Shown here piece by piece: positions 1-6,455 of a stretch of DNA of 64,000 nucleotides (its first letter is position 1; the number at the start of each line of letters is the position of its first letter). Below the pieces are notes generated by a model that saw only the letters and a program-made list of their open reading frames with translations, had not been told where the DNA came from and searched no databases. A program made the translations under genes and the position numbers. Source of the DNA: Ignavibacteria bacterium (GTDB lineage Bacteria; Bacteroidota; Ignavibacteria; Tepidaquicellales; Tepidaquicellaceae); assembly GCA_016704345.1 (NCBI GenBank), contig JADJAH010000037.1:1-64000 (forward strand). The letters run 5' to 3'.

Positions 1-569
1 ATTTCTATTTTATTAAGTGATAAATAATTCATAGTTTTATATAAATTTTTTTGCAGTTCTTTGAAATCAAATCTCACAATCTGTCGGGTGAACAAAATCG
101 GGACTAACAGAGAATCAAATTTACACACCCTAGTCGAACGCTAACTACTTAATCATCTGCCCGGGACAAGATTGATGTCCGGAGAATAATCCACATCAGG
201 ACTGTATGAAAGGTGACGGAGTTCTGAAGACTTGCGTTTCGCTCCTAGTGAAAGCTGACTGTAACTATATGATCTCTGAACTTGATCCGAAATGTCCGGT
301 TCGCATATTGAAGAACTCAGGCTGTGTCTGAATGTAATGAGGTCGTCATTCGAAGAAACCCGTCTCACTCCGGAAGAAGTGTGCCTGTGGTTTTAAGTAA
401 TCCGGATTTGTCTTTAAGACTTGAGTCTGCATCTTAAAGTCTCGGCTTAAGAACTTAAGAACTCTGCCCGTGAACTTTAGTACTCCGTTGCAACCGAAGT
501 CTGCTATCTGAAGAAGTCTCAGCCCGCTTCCGGAAGTACTCAGTCACTGAACAAAAATTCACTGGCGGC
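1..569. other. Non-coding stretch with decayed repeat copies
   Basis: I find no credible gene here. From about position 225 the sequence contains diverged, roughly 20-base blocks sharing a core like GAAGTCTCAG or TTAAAGTCTCGG. They look like eroded copies of the ordered array that follows at 570. Short open frames exist on the minus strand (for example 153-368) but have low complexity and no recognisable domain. Confidence 0.5.
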
Positions 570-852
570 TTCCGGAAAATACTCAGACCGCTTCCGGAAA
601 CACTCCGGACGCATCTTGAAATACTCCGGCCGCTTCCGGAAATACTCAGACCGCATCTGGAAATACTCCGGCGCTTCCGGAAATACACCGGCCGCTTCCG
701 GAAATACTCCAGTCCGGTTCCGGAAATACACCGGCGCTGTCCCGGAGAACTCAGACTGCTTCCGGAAATACTCCGGCTGCTTCTTGAAATACTCGGCTGC
801 TTCCGGAAATACTCAGACTGCTTCCGGAAATACTCGGATGCATCTTGAAAAG
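570..852. repeat. 21-bp minisatellite with TTCCGGAA core
   Basis: About 14 imperfect units follow one another with a 20-22 base period. Units start near 570, 592, 613, 634, 655, 675, 696, 718, 740, 760, 781, 801, 822 and 842. Each carries the palindromic core TTCCGGAA, or a variant such as ATCTTGAA, followed by ATACTCxGxC. Because unit length drifts between 20 and 22, no reading frame is kept throughout, so it is not a coding repeat although both strands show heptad-like open frames. The array is flanked by nearly inverted 14-mers at 547-560 and 859-872. Confidence 0.85.
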
Positions 853-994
853 TTGAAATTGAACTTTTGTTCACTAAATCCTGATAATCAGAGTCATGAA
901 ATGTCTTGAAATCGAGAAATCACATAAAAATCAAAATTTGCGTTAACGAAACCAAAAATGTTCGTGAGGTAAAATAGCCGAAAGTTTCAAAAAT

Positions 995-1774
995 ATGTCT
1001 CGAAAGCATACTAAAAAGCAACAAAATCAAAAACAAAAATGCTGCAAAGTCAGCAGAAAGGAAAATTGCTATGCTCAAAAAACAGCAGAACAGGCTATCA
1101 ATGTTTGAAGCCGTTCACTCATATCTCAAAGAGAATGAGAGCGCTTTCGCGGGAACATCGGAACTGGTTGATGCAATGAACACACTCAGAGCGAAGATTG
1201 ACGGAATTATTGAGGTTGAAGATCTAAGAAGCAATGTTTCAAAAGGCAGGACATCCCTGAAGAACGAAACACGGAATGCTGCCGTCACATCAGGCAATGC
1301 GCTTGCAGGAGCAATGTACGCGCTTGGAAAGAAGACCAAAAATGTAACGCTTGTCGATAAGGCAAATGTTACAATCTCTGCGCTTGACTCCATGCGTGAC
1401 ATCGAGCTTGTTCTGTTCCTCAACTCAACAAAAGAACTTGCCGTGGATTACCTGCAGGAGCTTTCGGGCTTTTGAAGTACAGCCGAGAAGTTCGAGGAAT
1501 TCAAACAGAAGTTCAATCTGTACTGAAGCGCTTAGCGCGCGGGGAAAGTTCGAGAGCAACAAGAATGAGCGCTCTTAGAACTCTCGCAGCTAACTTCACA
1601 GAAACCGAAGATCTGCTGAAGTCGATCAACAAACTCGTAGAGTCATACAGAACAAGCAACAAACAGTTCTTCAACGGCTACATAGCGGCAAGATCAGTCC
1701 GCGATGTCGGTTCCCGAAAGAAGAAACAACCTGAAGCTTCCGGGCAACAGGCAAATTCAACATCGCAGGCATAA
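995..1774 (+). CDS. Hypothetical protein, frameshifted twice
   Basis: The intact product would be about 259 aa, helical and with a very basic N-terminus (MSRKHTKKQQNQKQK). It is read in three pieces: 995-1039, then the frame containing 1071-1475, then 1472-1774. The first break is at a run of five A (1035-1039), where a sixth A joins the frames. The second is at four T (1470-1473), where a fifth T gives SGFLKYS. The middle (NRLSMFEAV) and the C-terminal signature YIAARSVRDVGSRK resemble a Bacteroidota family of about 200-260 aa hypothetical proteins, often present in several copies, that I recognise only by pattern. Function is unknown. If the N-terminal join is wrong, translation would start at ATG 1071, which has AGAAAGG upstream. 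A strong terminator follows at 1795. Confidence 0.65.
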
Positions 1775-1794
1775 CTGCACCTTCCATGCACAAC

Positions 1795-1824
1795 GGGCTT
1801 CCTTAACCGGAAGCCCATTATTTT
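1795..1824 (+). terminator. Rho-independent terminator
   Basis: An 8-bp perfect GC-rich stem, GGGCTTCC (1795-1802) and GGAAGCCC (1809-1816), has a 6-base loop and is followed by ATTATTTTATTT. It lies 20 bases after the hypothetical gene ending at 1774. Confidence 0.85.
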
Positions 1825-1915
1825 ATTTCAATTCCTGAGTCTACTTTGCAGAAATGTCTATGATTTTAAACGCTTCCAAGCGGGCCCTGGGAGCGAGAAG
1901 ATGAAAGACAACTCG

Positions 1916-1945
1916 TTTGTCATCCTGAGCGAAGAGAAGGATTTA
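1916..1945 (+). repeat. Dispersed intergenic repeat, copy 1
   Basis: The motif TTTGTCATCCTGAGCGAA followed by GAGAAGGATT matches the second copy at 3286-3399 once that copy's insert is removed. I recognise this as a commonly dispersed intergenic motif in Bacteroidota-type genomes; that comparison is from memory. It sits in a 396-base gene-free stretch (1775-2170) that otherwise holds only the terminator at 1795, a weak hairpin (1871-1895) and the toxin-antitoxin promoter. Confidence 0.6.
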
Positions 1946-2116
1946 CCGTCCCCGCTCAGTCTCAGCTCCACCTGACTCAGCGGGAAGAATATACCATATT
2001 TCATAGTGTTCACGGAATAAACCATTGAGATTCTGATTTGTTCAATGCGGGGAATCCCGAAATGGTCTGCTGATAGGACAAGACATTAATCAAACTATCA
2101 ATGAATCTTTTTTCTG

Positions 2117-2152
2117 TTGCTTGTTTAGAAAAGTGTCCTATATTTATGGACA
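2117..2152 (+). promoter_or_regulatory. Promoter and candidate operator of the RES/Xre module
   Basis: A Bacteroidota-type promoter is visible: TTG at 2117-2119, a 19-base spacer, then TATATTTA at 2139-2146. It overlaps the inverted repeat TGTCC (2134-2138) and GGACA (2148-2152). An operator over the promoter immediately before an Xre-type antitoxin gene fits autorepression, as in other toxin-antitoxin operons. That role is inference. Confidence 0.5.
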
Positions 2153-2170
2153 AATGACCACTCACAAAAT

Positions 2171-2668
2171 ATGTCAGCATTAATGGAAATTGAAAAGAAA
2201 CTGGATAAAGAGGTTATCTCTTTTCTTAAAGAATTAGAGACCGGAACTTCAAATGCAAAGGGGAAAAAGTCTTTGAATTTTGAAGGACTTCTTTCCGATA
2301 CGATGTTGAAGATATTTGCTATAAGACAAGGTATTCCGTTTCATTTATTTTATCTGATCACGCTGTATTCTCCTTATTCCGAGAATGACTGGATAAGCTT
2401 CCTTGATATTTCAAAGAAATCATTGCAAAGATACAAGCAGGAATCCAGGAGGTTCGGACATCTCCAATCTGAAAAGATAATCGAAATGGCCGAGGTCACT
2501 AAGGTTGGCTTAGAGGTCTTTGGTGACATGGATAAATTCAAACTTTGGTTAAGTACTCCAAATTTCGCTTTGGGCTCAATGAAGCCAATTGAATTGATCC
2601 GTGATTCTTACGGAAAGGATTTGGTAGTAGGCGAATTGACAAGAATAAACTACGGAATCTTCGCCTGA
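2171..2668 (+). CDS. Xre/MbcA/ParS-type antitoxin
   Basis: This 165-aa protein has the two-part layout of RES-partner antitoxins. An Xre-like helix-turn-helix region lies at about residues 45-105 (including SLQRYKQESRRFGHLQSEKIIEMAE, quoted in part only as SLQRYKQES). A C-terminal MbcA/ParS (DUF2384) toxin-binding domain lies at about 115-165 (WLSTPNFALGSMKPIELI, ending YGIFA). It should neutralise the RES toxin encoded one base downstream and probably represses its own promoter through the inverted repeat at 2134-2152. The first 40 residues are a variable extension. Gene order, antitoxin then toxin, is standard for the family. Confidence 0.87.
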   Translation: MSALMEIEKKLDKEVISFLKELETGTSNAKGKKSLNFEGLLSDTMLKIFAIRQGIPFHLFYLITLYSPYSENDWISFLDISKKSLQRYKQESRRFGHLQSEKIIEMAEVTKVGLEVFGDMDKFKLWLSTPNFALGSMKPIELIRDSYGKDLVVGELTRINYGIFA

Positions 2669-2669
2669 T

Positions 2670-3128
2670 ATGGAGGTGTACAGATTAACTCGAGAAAGAT
2701 TTGCCAAAGGTTTATCCGGTAAAGGTTCTTCAATGATGGGTGCTCGATGGAATTCTGTTGGTGTCGAACTTATTTATACAGCTCCAAATCGTGCGCTGGC
2801 AATGGCTGAAGTTGCAGTGCACTTAACACTTGCCACAATGCCTTCTGATTATCATATGCTTACCATATTTGTTCCGGATGACATTGAATTGTCAATAGTA
2901 GTTGTAAGCGATCTGCTAAGCGGGTGGAACGAGTTTCCTTATTCTTCTTCATCTCAGTCTGTTGGCGATAAATTCGCAGCAAACAATCATTCTTGTCTGC
3001 TTAAGGTACCTTCAGCGGTTGTGCAAGGAGAACATAATATTCTGATAAATCCGAAACACAAAGACTTCTTAAGAATTAAGATTGTGGAAACAGTTAAGTT
3101 TCCTTTTGACAAGAGGATCTTTAAGTGA
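2670..3128 (+). CDS. RES-domain toxin (NAD+-degrading)
   Basis: This 152-aa single-domain protein matches the RES family. The family-defining Arg, Glu and Ser are all visible: R26 in GARWNS, E47 in AMAEVAVH and S115 in VPSAVV. Tyr36 (IYTA) and the NILINPKHKDF block near the end are also present. RES toxins are related to ADP-ribosyltransferases and arrest growth by breaking down NAD+ (established for the family). The start ATG lies one base after the antitoxin stop, implying translational coupling. All key residues are intact, so the toxin is probably active unless bound by its partner. Confidence 0.9.
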   Translation: MEVYRLTRERFAKGLSGKGSSMMGARWNSVGVELIYTAPNRALAMAEVAVHLTLATMPSDYHMLTIFVPDDIELSIVVVSDLLSGWNEFPYSSSSQSVGDKFAANNHSCLLKVPSAVVQGEHNILINPKHKDFLRIKIVETVKFPFDKRIFK

Positions 3129-3285
3129 TTCCATTACAATTGATTCGCTTTCAAATAGTTTATTGAGCTTCCCGTCTACGCAGAACCAGCCACACTATTT
3201 ACTTTCCAATGCTCACCACATTTCACGCGGCGGATTCTGTGAGGACGAGATGTTGTGTCCAACAGCACCCAAATCACAAACCCCA

Positions 3286-3399
3286 TTTGTCATTCTGAAC
3301 GCCTGCCCGCATAGAGTGTTCATGATTCATCGCTGCAGGCAGGCCCGCCTGAATAGATTGTACTCTAACAGTCATCTGCGGGCAGGAAGCGAAGAATCC
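3286..3399 (+). repeat. Dispersed intergenic repeat, copy 2 (interrupted)
   Basis: The left half, TTTGTCATTCTGAACG, ends at 3301 and the right half, AAGCGAAGAATCC, starts at 3387. Removing 3302-3386 restores a continuous unit that matches copy 1 at 1916-1945 in the same orientation. The rest of the 468-base gene-free stretch 3129-3596 shows nothing else I can support. An open frame at 3082-3441 runs through the repeat and is rejected. Confidence 0.7.
3302..3386. mobile_element. 85-bp palindromic insert (MITE- or REP-like)
   Basis: The insert begins CCTGCCCGCA (3302-3311) and ends TGCGGGCAGG (3377-3386), a perfect 10-bp terminal inverted repeat. A second CAGGC/GCCTG palindrome lies inside. 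It encodes nothing. Its edges coincide with the break in the surrounding dispersed repeat, so it looks like a small non-autonomous insertion. I see no clear target-site duplication. Confidence 0.55.
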
Positions 3400-3596
3400 A
3401 TTAACGGACTAAAGAAGATTATGAAAGCTGAAACAATGTAACCCGAATCACCGAATGCAGAGTCTCTCACCAAATAAGTTTTCTCAATCATTGAATTACA
3501 AATTCATTGTTCCTAATTTGGTAAAATGGAAAATACAAGGTAGCAGTCTCAAACATGTTACTTAACTCTCAAATGTGTTGTGAAAAAATATTCTGA

Positions 3597-5537
3597 ATGT
3601 GTAAGTATATTGCTAAGTATCTATTCTTTCTTTCAGTCATTGCCGGAGCAGTCAGTGCTTACGCGATTCCGGGAGATTCAATTCACGTAATGTCGCACAA
3701 CAAAGTCTTCGTAGTCACAGATCCCACAAAAGGTGAAAACTCATACCGAACGTGGAGTGAGTTTCCATCTCAGCAAACATCTTATCGGAAAGCAATTCTA
3801 TATGTTACATATCAATGCCCGGATAATCTGCACTGCGGCGAGTGGGATTACATTGATAAAATTGTTCTGAGAAAATCGGGAGGGCTGAAAGCTGATACTC
3901 TGAATTACGAAATTGCCAGAATGATTTCTCCGTACGGCTGGCGTTTCGGCAATGACTGGCATTTCACCTGGCATGTTGATATCACCGACTTTGCACCGCT
4001 CCTACATGACTCAGTTGAAATAGATTTCATTCACACAGGGTATGAAAGCAACAAGGACAGGGGATGGCTTGTAACTCTTGACTTCAAGCTAACGGAAGGC
4101 ATACCGGCTATGCAGCAAACCGGAATCAAAAAATTATGGAACGGCTCTTTTCCCTACGGTGACACTCTCCAAAGCATAGAAGATTTTCTTACTCCAATTA
4201 AGTTCAAAGCTAAGGATAATTATGACATAGCCCGGATGAGAATTCTTCAGACAGGACACGGGATGGATGATCTCGAAAACTGCGCGGAGTTTTGTGCGAA
4301 GTACAGAGATGTCATAATTGACAATAAGATTATTGATCACAAAAAGATCTGGAGAAAATGCGGAGATAATCCTCTCTATCCTCAGGCAGGGACATGGATA
4401 TTTGACAGAGCAAACTGGTGCCCGGGTACAATGGTGTTTCCGGATATCTATGATATTGAACTCGCCGGAAAGAAGTCACATACTGTTGATATAAACATGG
4501 AGCCGTATGTAAATCACAGCAAACCCTCAGCAAATTATTACTTCAGCTCATTTCTGTTTTTCTTAAAAGAACCTTGGGCTGTGAATGATGTGTCGGTCGA
4601 AGAGATAATCTCTCCAAATAATAGTGATGAATATTCGAGAATCAATCCGGCATGTTCAAACCCAATAATCAAGATCAGGAATAATGGAAGGGAAGTCCTA
4701 AGAAATCTTAAGATAACTTATGGATTAGAAGGTGATCAGCAGTTTACTCATGAGTGGTTCGGAAATCTTCAATCATCAAAAACACAGGAAATTATTTTGC
4801 CGGGAATAATTATTTCAAAAGAAATCTCAGCTAAATTCAGTGTGTCACTCACGAATCCCAATGGCAAAGAAGATGAATATTTACTTGATAATGAAATGAG
4901 TTCTGTAACAATTCAACCTCCCGTATACGAAAAGTTTATACTTGCATTCAGAACAAATAAGGATTCCACATCTACATCATACAAGATCATAAACTCTGCA
5001 GGCAGCACAATGAATGAAATTGTTCCCGGCATTCTCTCTCCAAATACTTTGTATCTCGATACGTTTGATTTGATACCGGATTGTTACACTCTAACTGTCA
5101 CAGATACGGCAGGTGAAGGATTGGATTTTTGGTTCAACCCCGAAGGCGGATATGGTTACGTTCGCTTGCTTGACATTGAAGGCAGACTGATAAAATCTTT
5201 TGTGTCTGATTTTGGAAGCACAATTACTCATCAATTTATTGTATCAGACGATTTGCTGACATCTTTTCCGAATGAATCTTTGCCTATTGTAAATCCTTTT
5301 CCAATGAGAAATCCGGGTAAGTTTGATCTGGATATTTTTTTTGATCAACCGGAGAAAGTAACTGTAATTGTTGAAGATGAGAATAGAGGGCGAGTTTATG
5401 AACAGGCATTAGAGAATTTCAAAGAGGGGATAATACCAATTGATATATGTTCTCAGCCCGATGGTTTTTATTTTGTTAAAGTCGTTACGAACAATGGCTC
5501 TGAAGAAAAGAAGATAAAGGTGAAGCGGGATGGGTAA
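3597..5537 (+). CDS. Secreted PNGase F-like protein with T9SS sorting domain
   Basis: The 646-aa product starts with a signal peptide (about residues 1-23, ending SAYA). Residues about 35-330 align by eye with peptide-N-glycosidase F, which cleaves N-glycans from asparagine. CPDNLHCGEWDY matches the CDEWDRY site and places D84 at catalytic Asp60. ENCAEFC and DRANWCPG match the second domain and place E231 at Glu206. The position of the third acid, Glu118, reads T147/G148 here. The last ~80 residues (from IVNPFPMRNPG to IKVKRDG) form a type A T9SS sorting domain, so it should be exported through the outer membrane. The middle, about 340-560, is unassigned. No obvious operon partners. Confidence 0.8.
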   Translation: MCKYIAKYLFFLSVIAGAVSAYAIPGDSIHVMSHNKVFVVTDPTKGENSYRTWSEFPSQQTSYRKAILYVTYQCPDNLHCGEWDYIDKIVLRKSGGLKADTLNYEIARMISPYGWRFGNDWHFTWHVDITDFAPLLHDSVEIDFIHTGYESNKDRGWLVTLDFKLTEGIPAMQQTGIKKLWNGSFPYGDTLQSIEDFLTPIKFKAKDNYDIARMRILQTGHGMDDLENCAEFCAKYRDVIIDNKIIDHKKIWRKCGDNPLYPQAGTWIFDRANWCPGTMVFPDIYDIELAGKKSHTVDINMEPYVNHSKPSANYYFSSFLFFLKEPWAVNDVSVEEIISPNNSDEYSRINPACSNPIIKIRNNGREVLRNLKITYGLEGDQQFTHEWFGNLQSSKTQEIILPGIIISKEISAKFSVSLTNPNGKEDEYLLDNEMSSVTIQPPVYEKFILAFRTNKDSTSTSYKIINSAGSTMNEIVPGILSPNTLYLDTFDLIPDCYTLTVTDTAGEGLDFWFNPEGGYGYVRLLDIEGRLIKSFVSDFGSTITHQFIVSDDLLTSFPNESLPIVNPFPMRNPGKFDLDIFFDQPEKVTVIVEDENRGRVYEQALENFKEGIIPIDICSQPDGFYFVKVVTNNGSEEKKIKVKRDG

Positions 5538-5589
5538 GTTGCTTCAGAGACAAATATTTACTTAGCAATTTGTGTACCCTTAAGAATCA

Positions 5590-5620
5590 TTGTAATAAAA
5601 GACTATAAATAGTATATTTG
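5590..5620 (+). promoter_or_regulatory. Probable rpsU promoter
   Basis: TTG at 5590-5592, a 20-base spacer, then TATATTTG at 5613-5620 is a near-perfect Bacteroidota housekeeping promoter. It lies 30 bases before the rpsU start codon. Confidence 0.65.
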
Positions 5621-5649
5621 CAGTAATTTAAAAGAAAGAGGTAATAACT

Positions 5650-5847
5650 TTGCTTAAAGTTGTGATTCAGGACGGTGAGTCAATCGATAAGGCTCTCAAG
5701 AGATTCAAAAAGAAATATGAAAAGTCAGGTCTGCTGAAGGAATTCAGAAGAAGAATGTTCTTCACAAAGCCATCAGTTGAAAAGAAGATGGATAAAGAAA
5801 GAGCCATCAGAAAAACAAAGAGAATACTCGCCGAAGAAAACAGCTAA
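5650..5847 (+). CDS. rpsU: 30S ribosomal protein S21
   Basis: The 65-aa product is full length for bS21, a small very basic protein of the 30S subunit that acts in translation initiation. Family features are visible: ESIDKALKRFKKKYEKSG near the N-terminus and the FRRRMFFTKPSVEKK core. The start is TTG at 5650, preceded by AAGAAAGAGG, giving MLKVVIQDGES, the usual S21 N-terminus. It has its own promoter (5590-5620) and terminator (5872-5906), so it is a single-gene unit. Confidence 0.96.
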   Translation: MLKVVIQDGESIDKALKRFKKKYEKSGLLKEFRRRMFFTKPSVEKKMDKERAIRKTKRILAEENS

Positions 5848-5871
5848 GAGTTGAGTTCAAACATTGTTGTA

Positions 5872-5906
5872 AACCCATTGTTTTCTGTCAATGGGTTTTT
5901 TGTTTT
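5872..5906 (+). terminator. Rho-independent terminator after rpsU
   Basis: A 9-bp perfect stem, AACCCATTG (5872-5880) and CAATGGGTT (5889-5897), is followed by TTTTTTGTTTTT. Confidence 0.9.
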
Positions 5907-5923
5907 TGAAAACTACTTCCTAA

Positions 5924-6433
5924 ATGACTGAACTTATCTCTGCTGAAAGAATCGCGAAACGAATCAAGACACTTGCCCGTAAGATCAACAAGGATTATAA
6001 GGGCAAGAAGCCAATATTTATTGGAGTACTAAACGGTTCGTTTATATTGATTGCCGACCTTGTGAGAGAGATCAAGGTGGATTGCGAAATCGACTTTGTT
6101 AAGCTCTCAAGCTATGGCGATGAAAAGATCTCTTCAGGGCAGGTAAAGCTCCTGAAAGAGCTTAATTGCGAGATCAAAGGAAGAGATATCTTAGTAGTTG
6201 AAGACATTATCGATTCCGGACTTTCAGCAAGCTTCATCAGAAAGCTTATTCTAAAAGAGAAGCCGGAGTCTCTGCGTTTTGTGACGCTTCTTTATAAGAA
6301 AGATATCTGCAAAATTGATTTTGAGATTGACTATATTGGATTCAACATTGGTAATGAGTTTGTGATCGGTTACGGATTGGATTTTGCACAAAAATACAGG
6401 AATTTAAAAGCTGTATATGTGTTAAAGGGTTAA
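5924..6433 (+). CDS. hpt: Hypoxanthine phosphoribosyltransferase
   Basis: This 169-aa protein is a type I phosphoribosyltransferase that converts hypoxanthine or guanine plus PRPP to IMP or GMP in purine salvage. The PRPP-binding loop VVEDIIDSGLSA lies at about residues 92-103. The early KPIFIGVLNGSF strand-loop and the FVKLSSYG region are typical of the 6-oxopurine branch, as is the GYGLDFAQKYRNL segment near the C-terminus. Length is normal. It is followed 22 bases later by ftsH; an hpt-ftsH pairing is common in bacteria, usually with tilS upstream, which is absent here. Confidence 0.95.
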   Translation: MTELISAERIAKRIKTLARKINKDYKGKKPIFIGVLNGSFILIADLVREIKVDCEIDFVKLSSYGDEKISSGQVKLLKELNCEIKGRDILVVEDIIDSGLSASFIRKLILKEKPESLRFVTLLYKKDICKIDFEIDYIGFNIGNEFVIGYGLDFAQKYRNLKAVYVLKG

Positions 6434-6455
6434 ATTTAAAACACAGCCAACAGAA

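Noticed and set aside
570..852. CRISPR array
   Set aside because: Units are contiguous without unique spacers, are too short and too variable, and no cas gene is nearby.
455..909. Open frames on both strands across the 21-bp repeats, giving YFRKRxE-type heptads
   Set aside because: The frame is not kept across unit-length changes, both strands are equally open, and no start signal or domain is present; it is a by-product of a period divisible by three.
3082..3441. 119-aa open frame downstream of the RES toxin
   Set aside because: It overlaps the toxin 3' end and runs through the dispersed repeat and its insert, with no domain.
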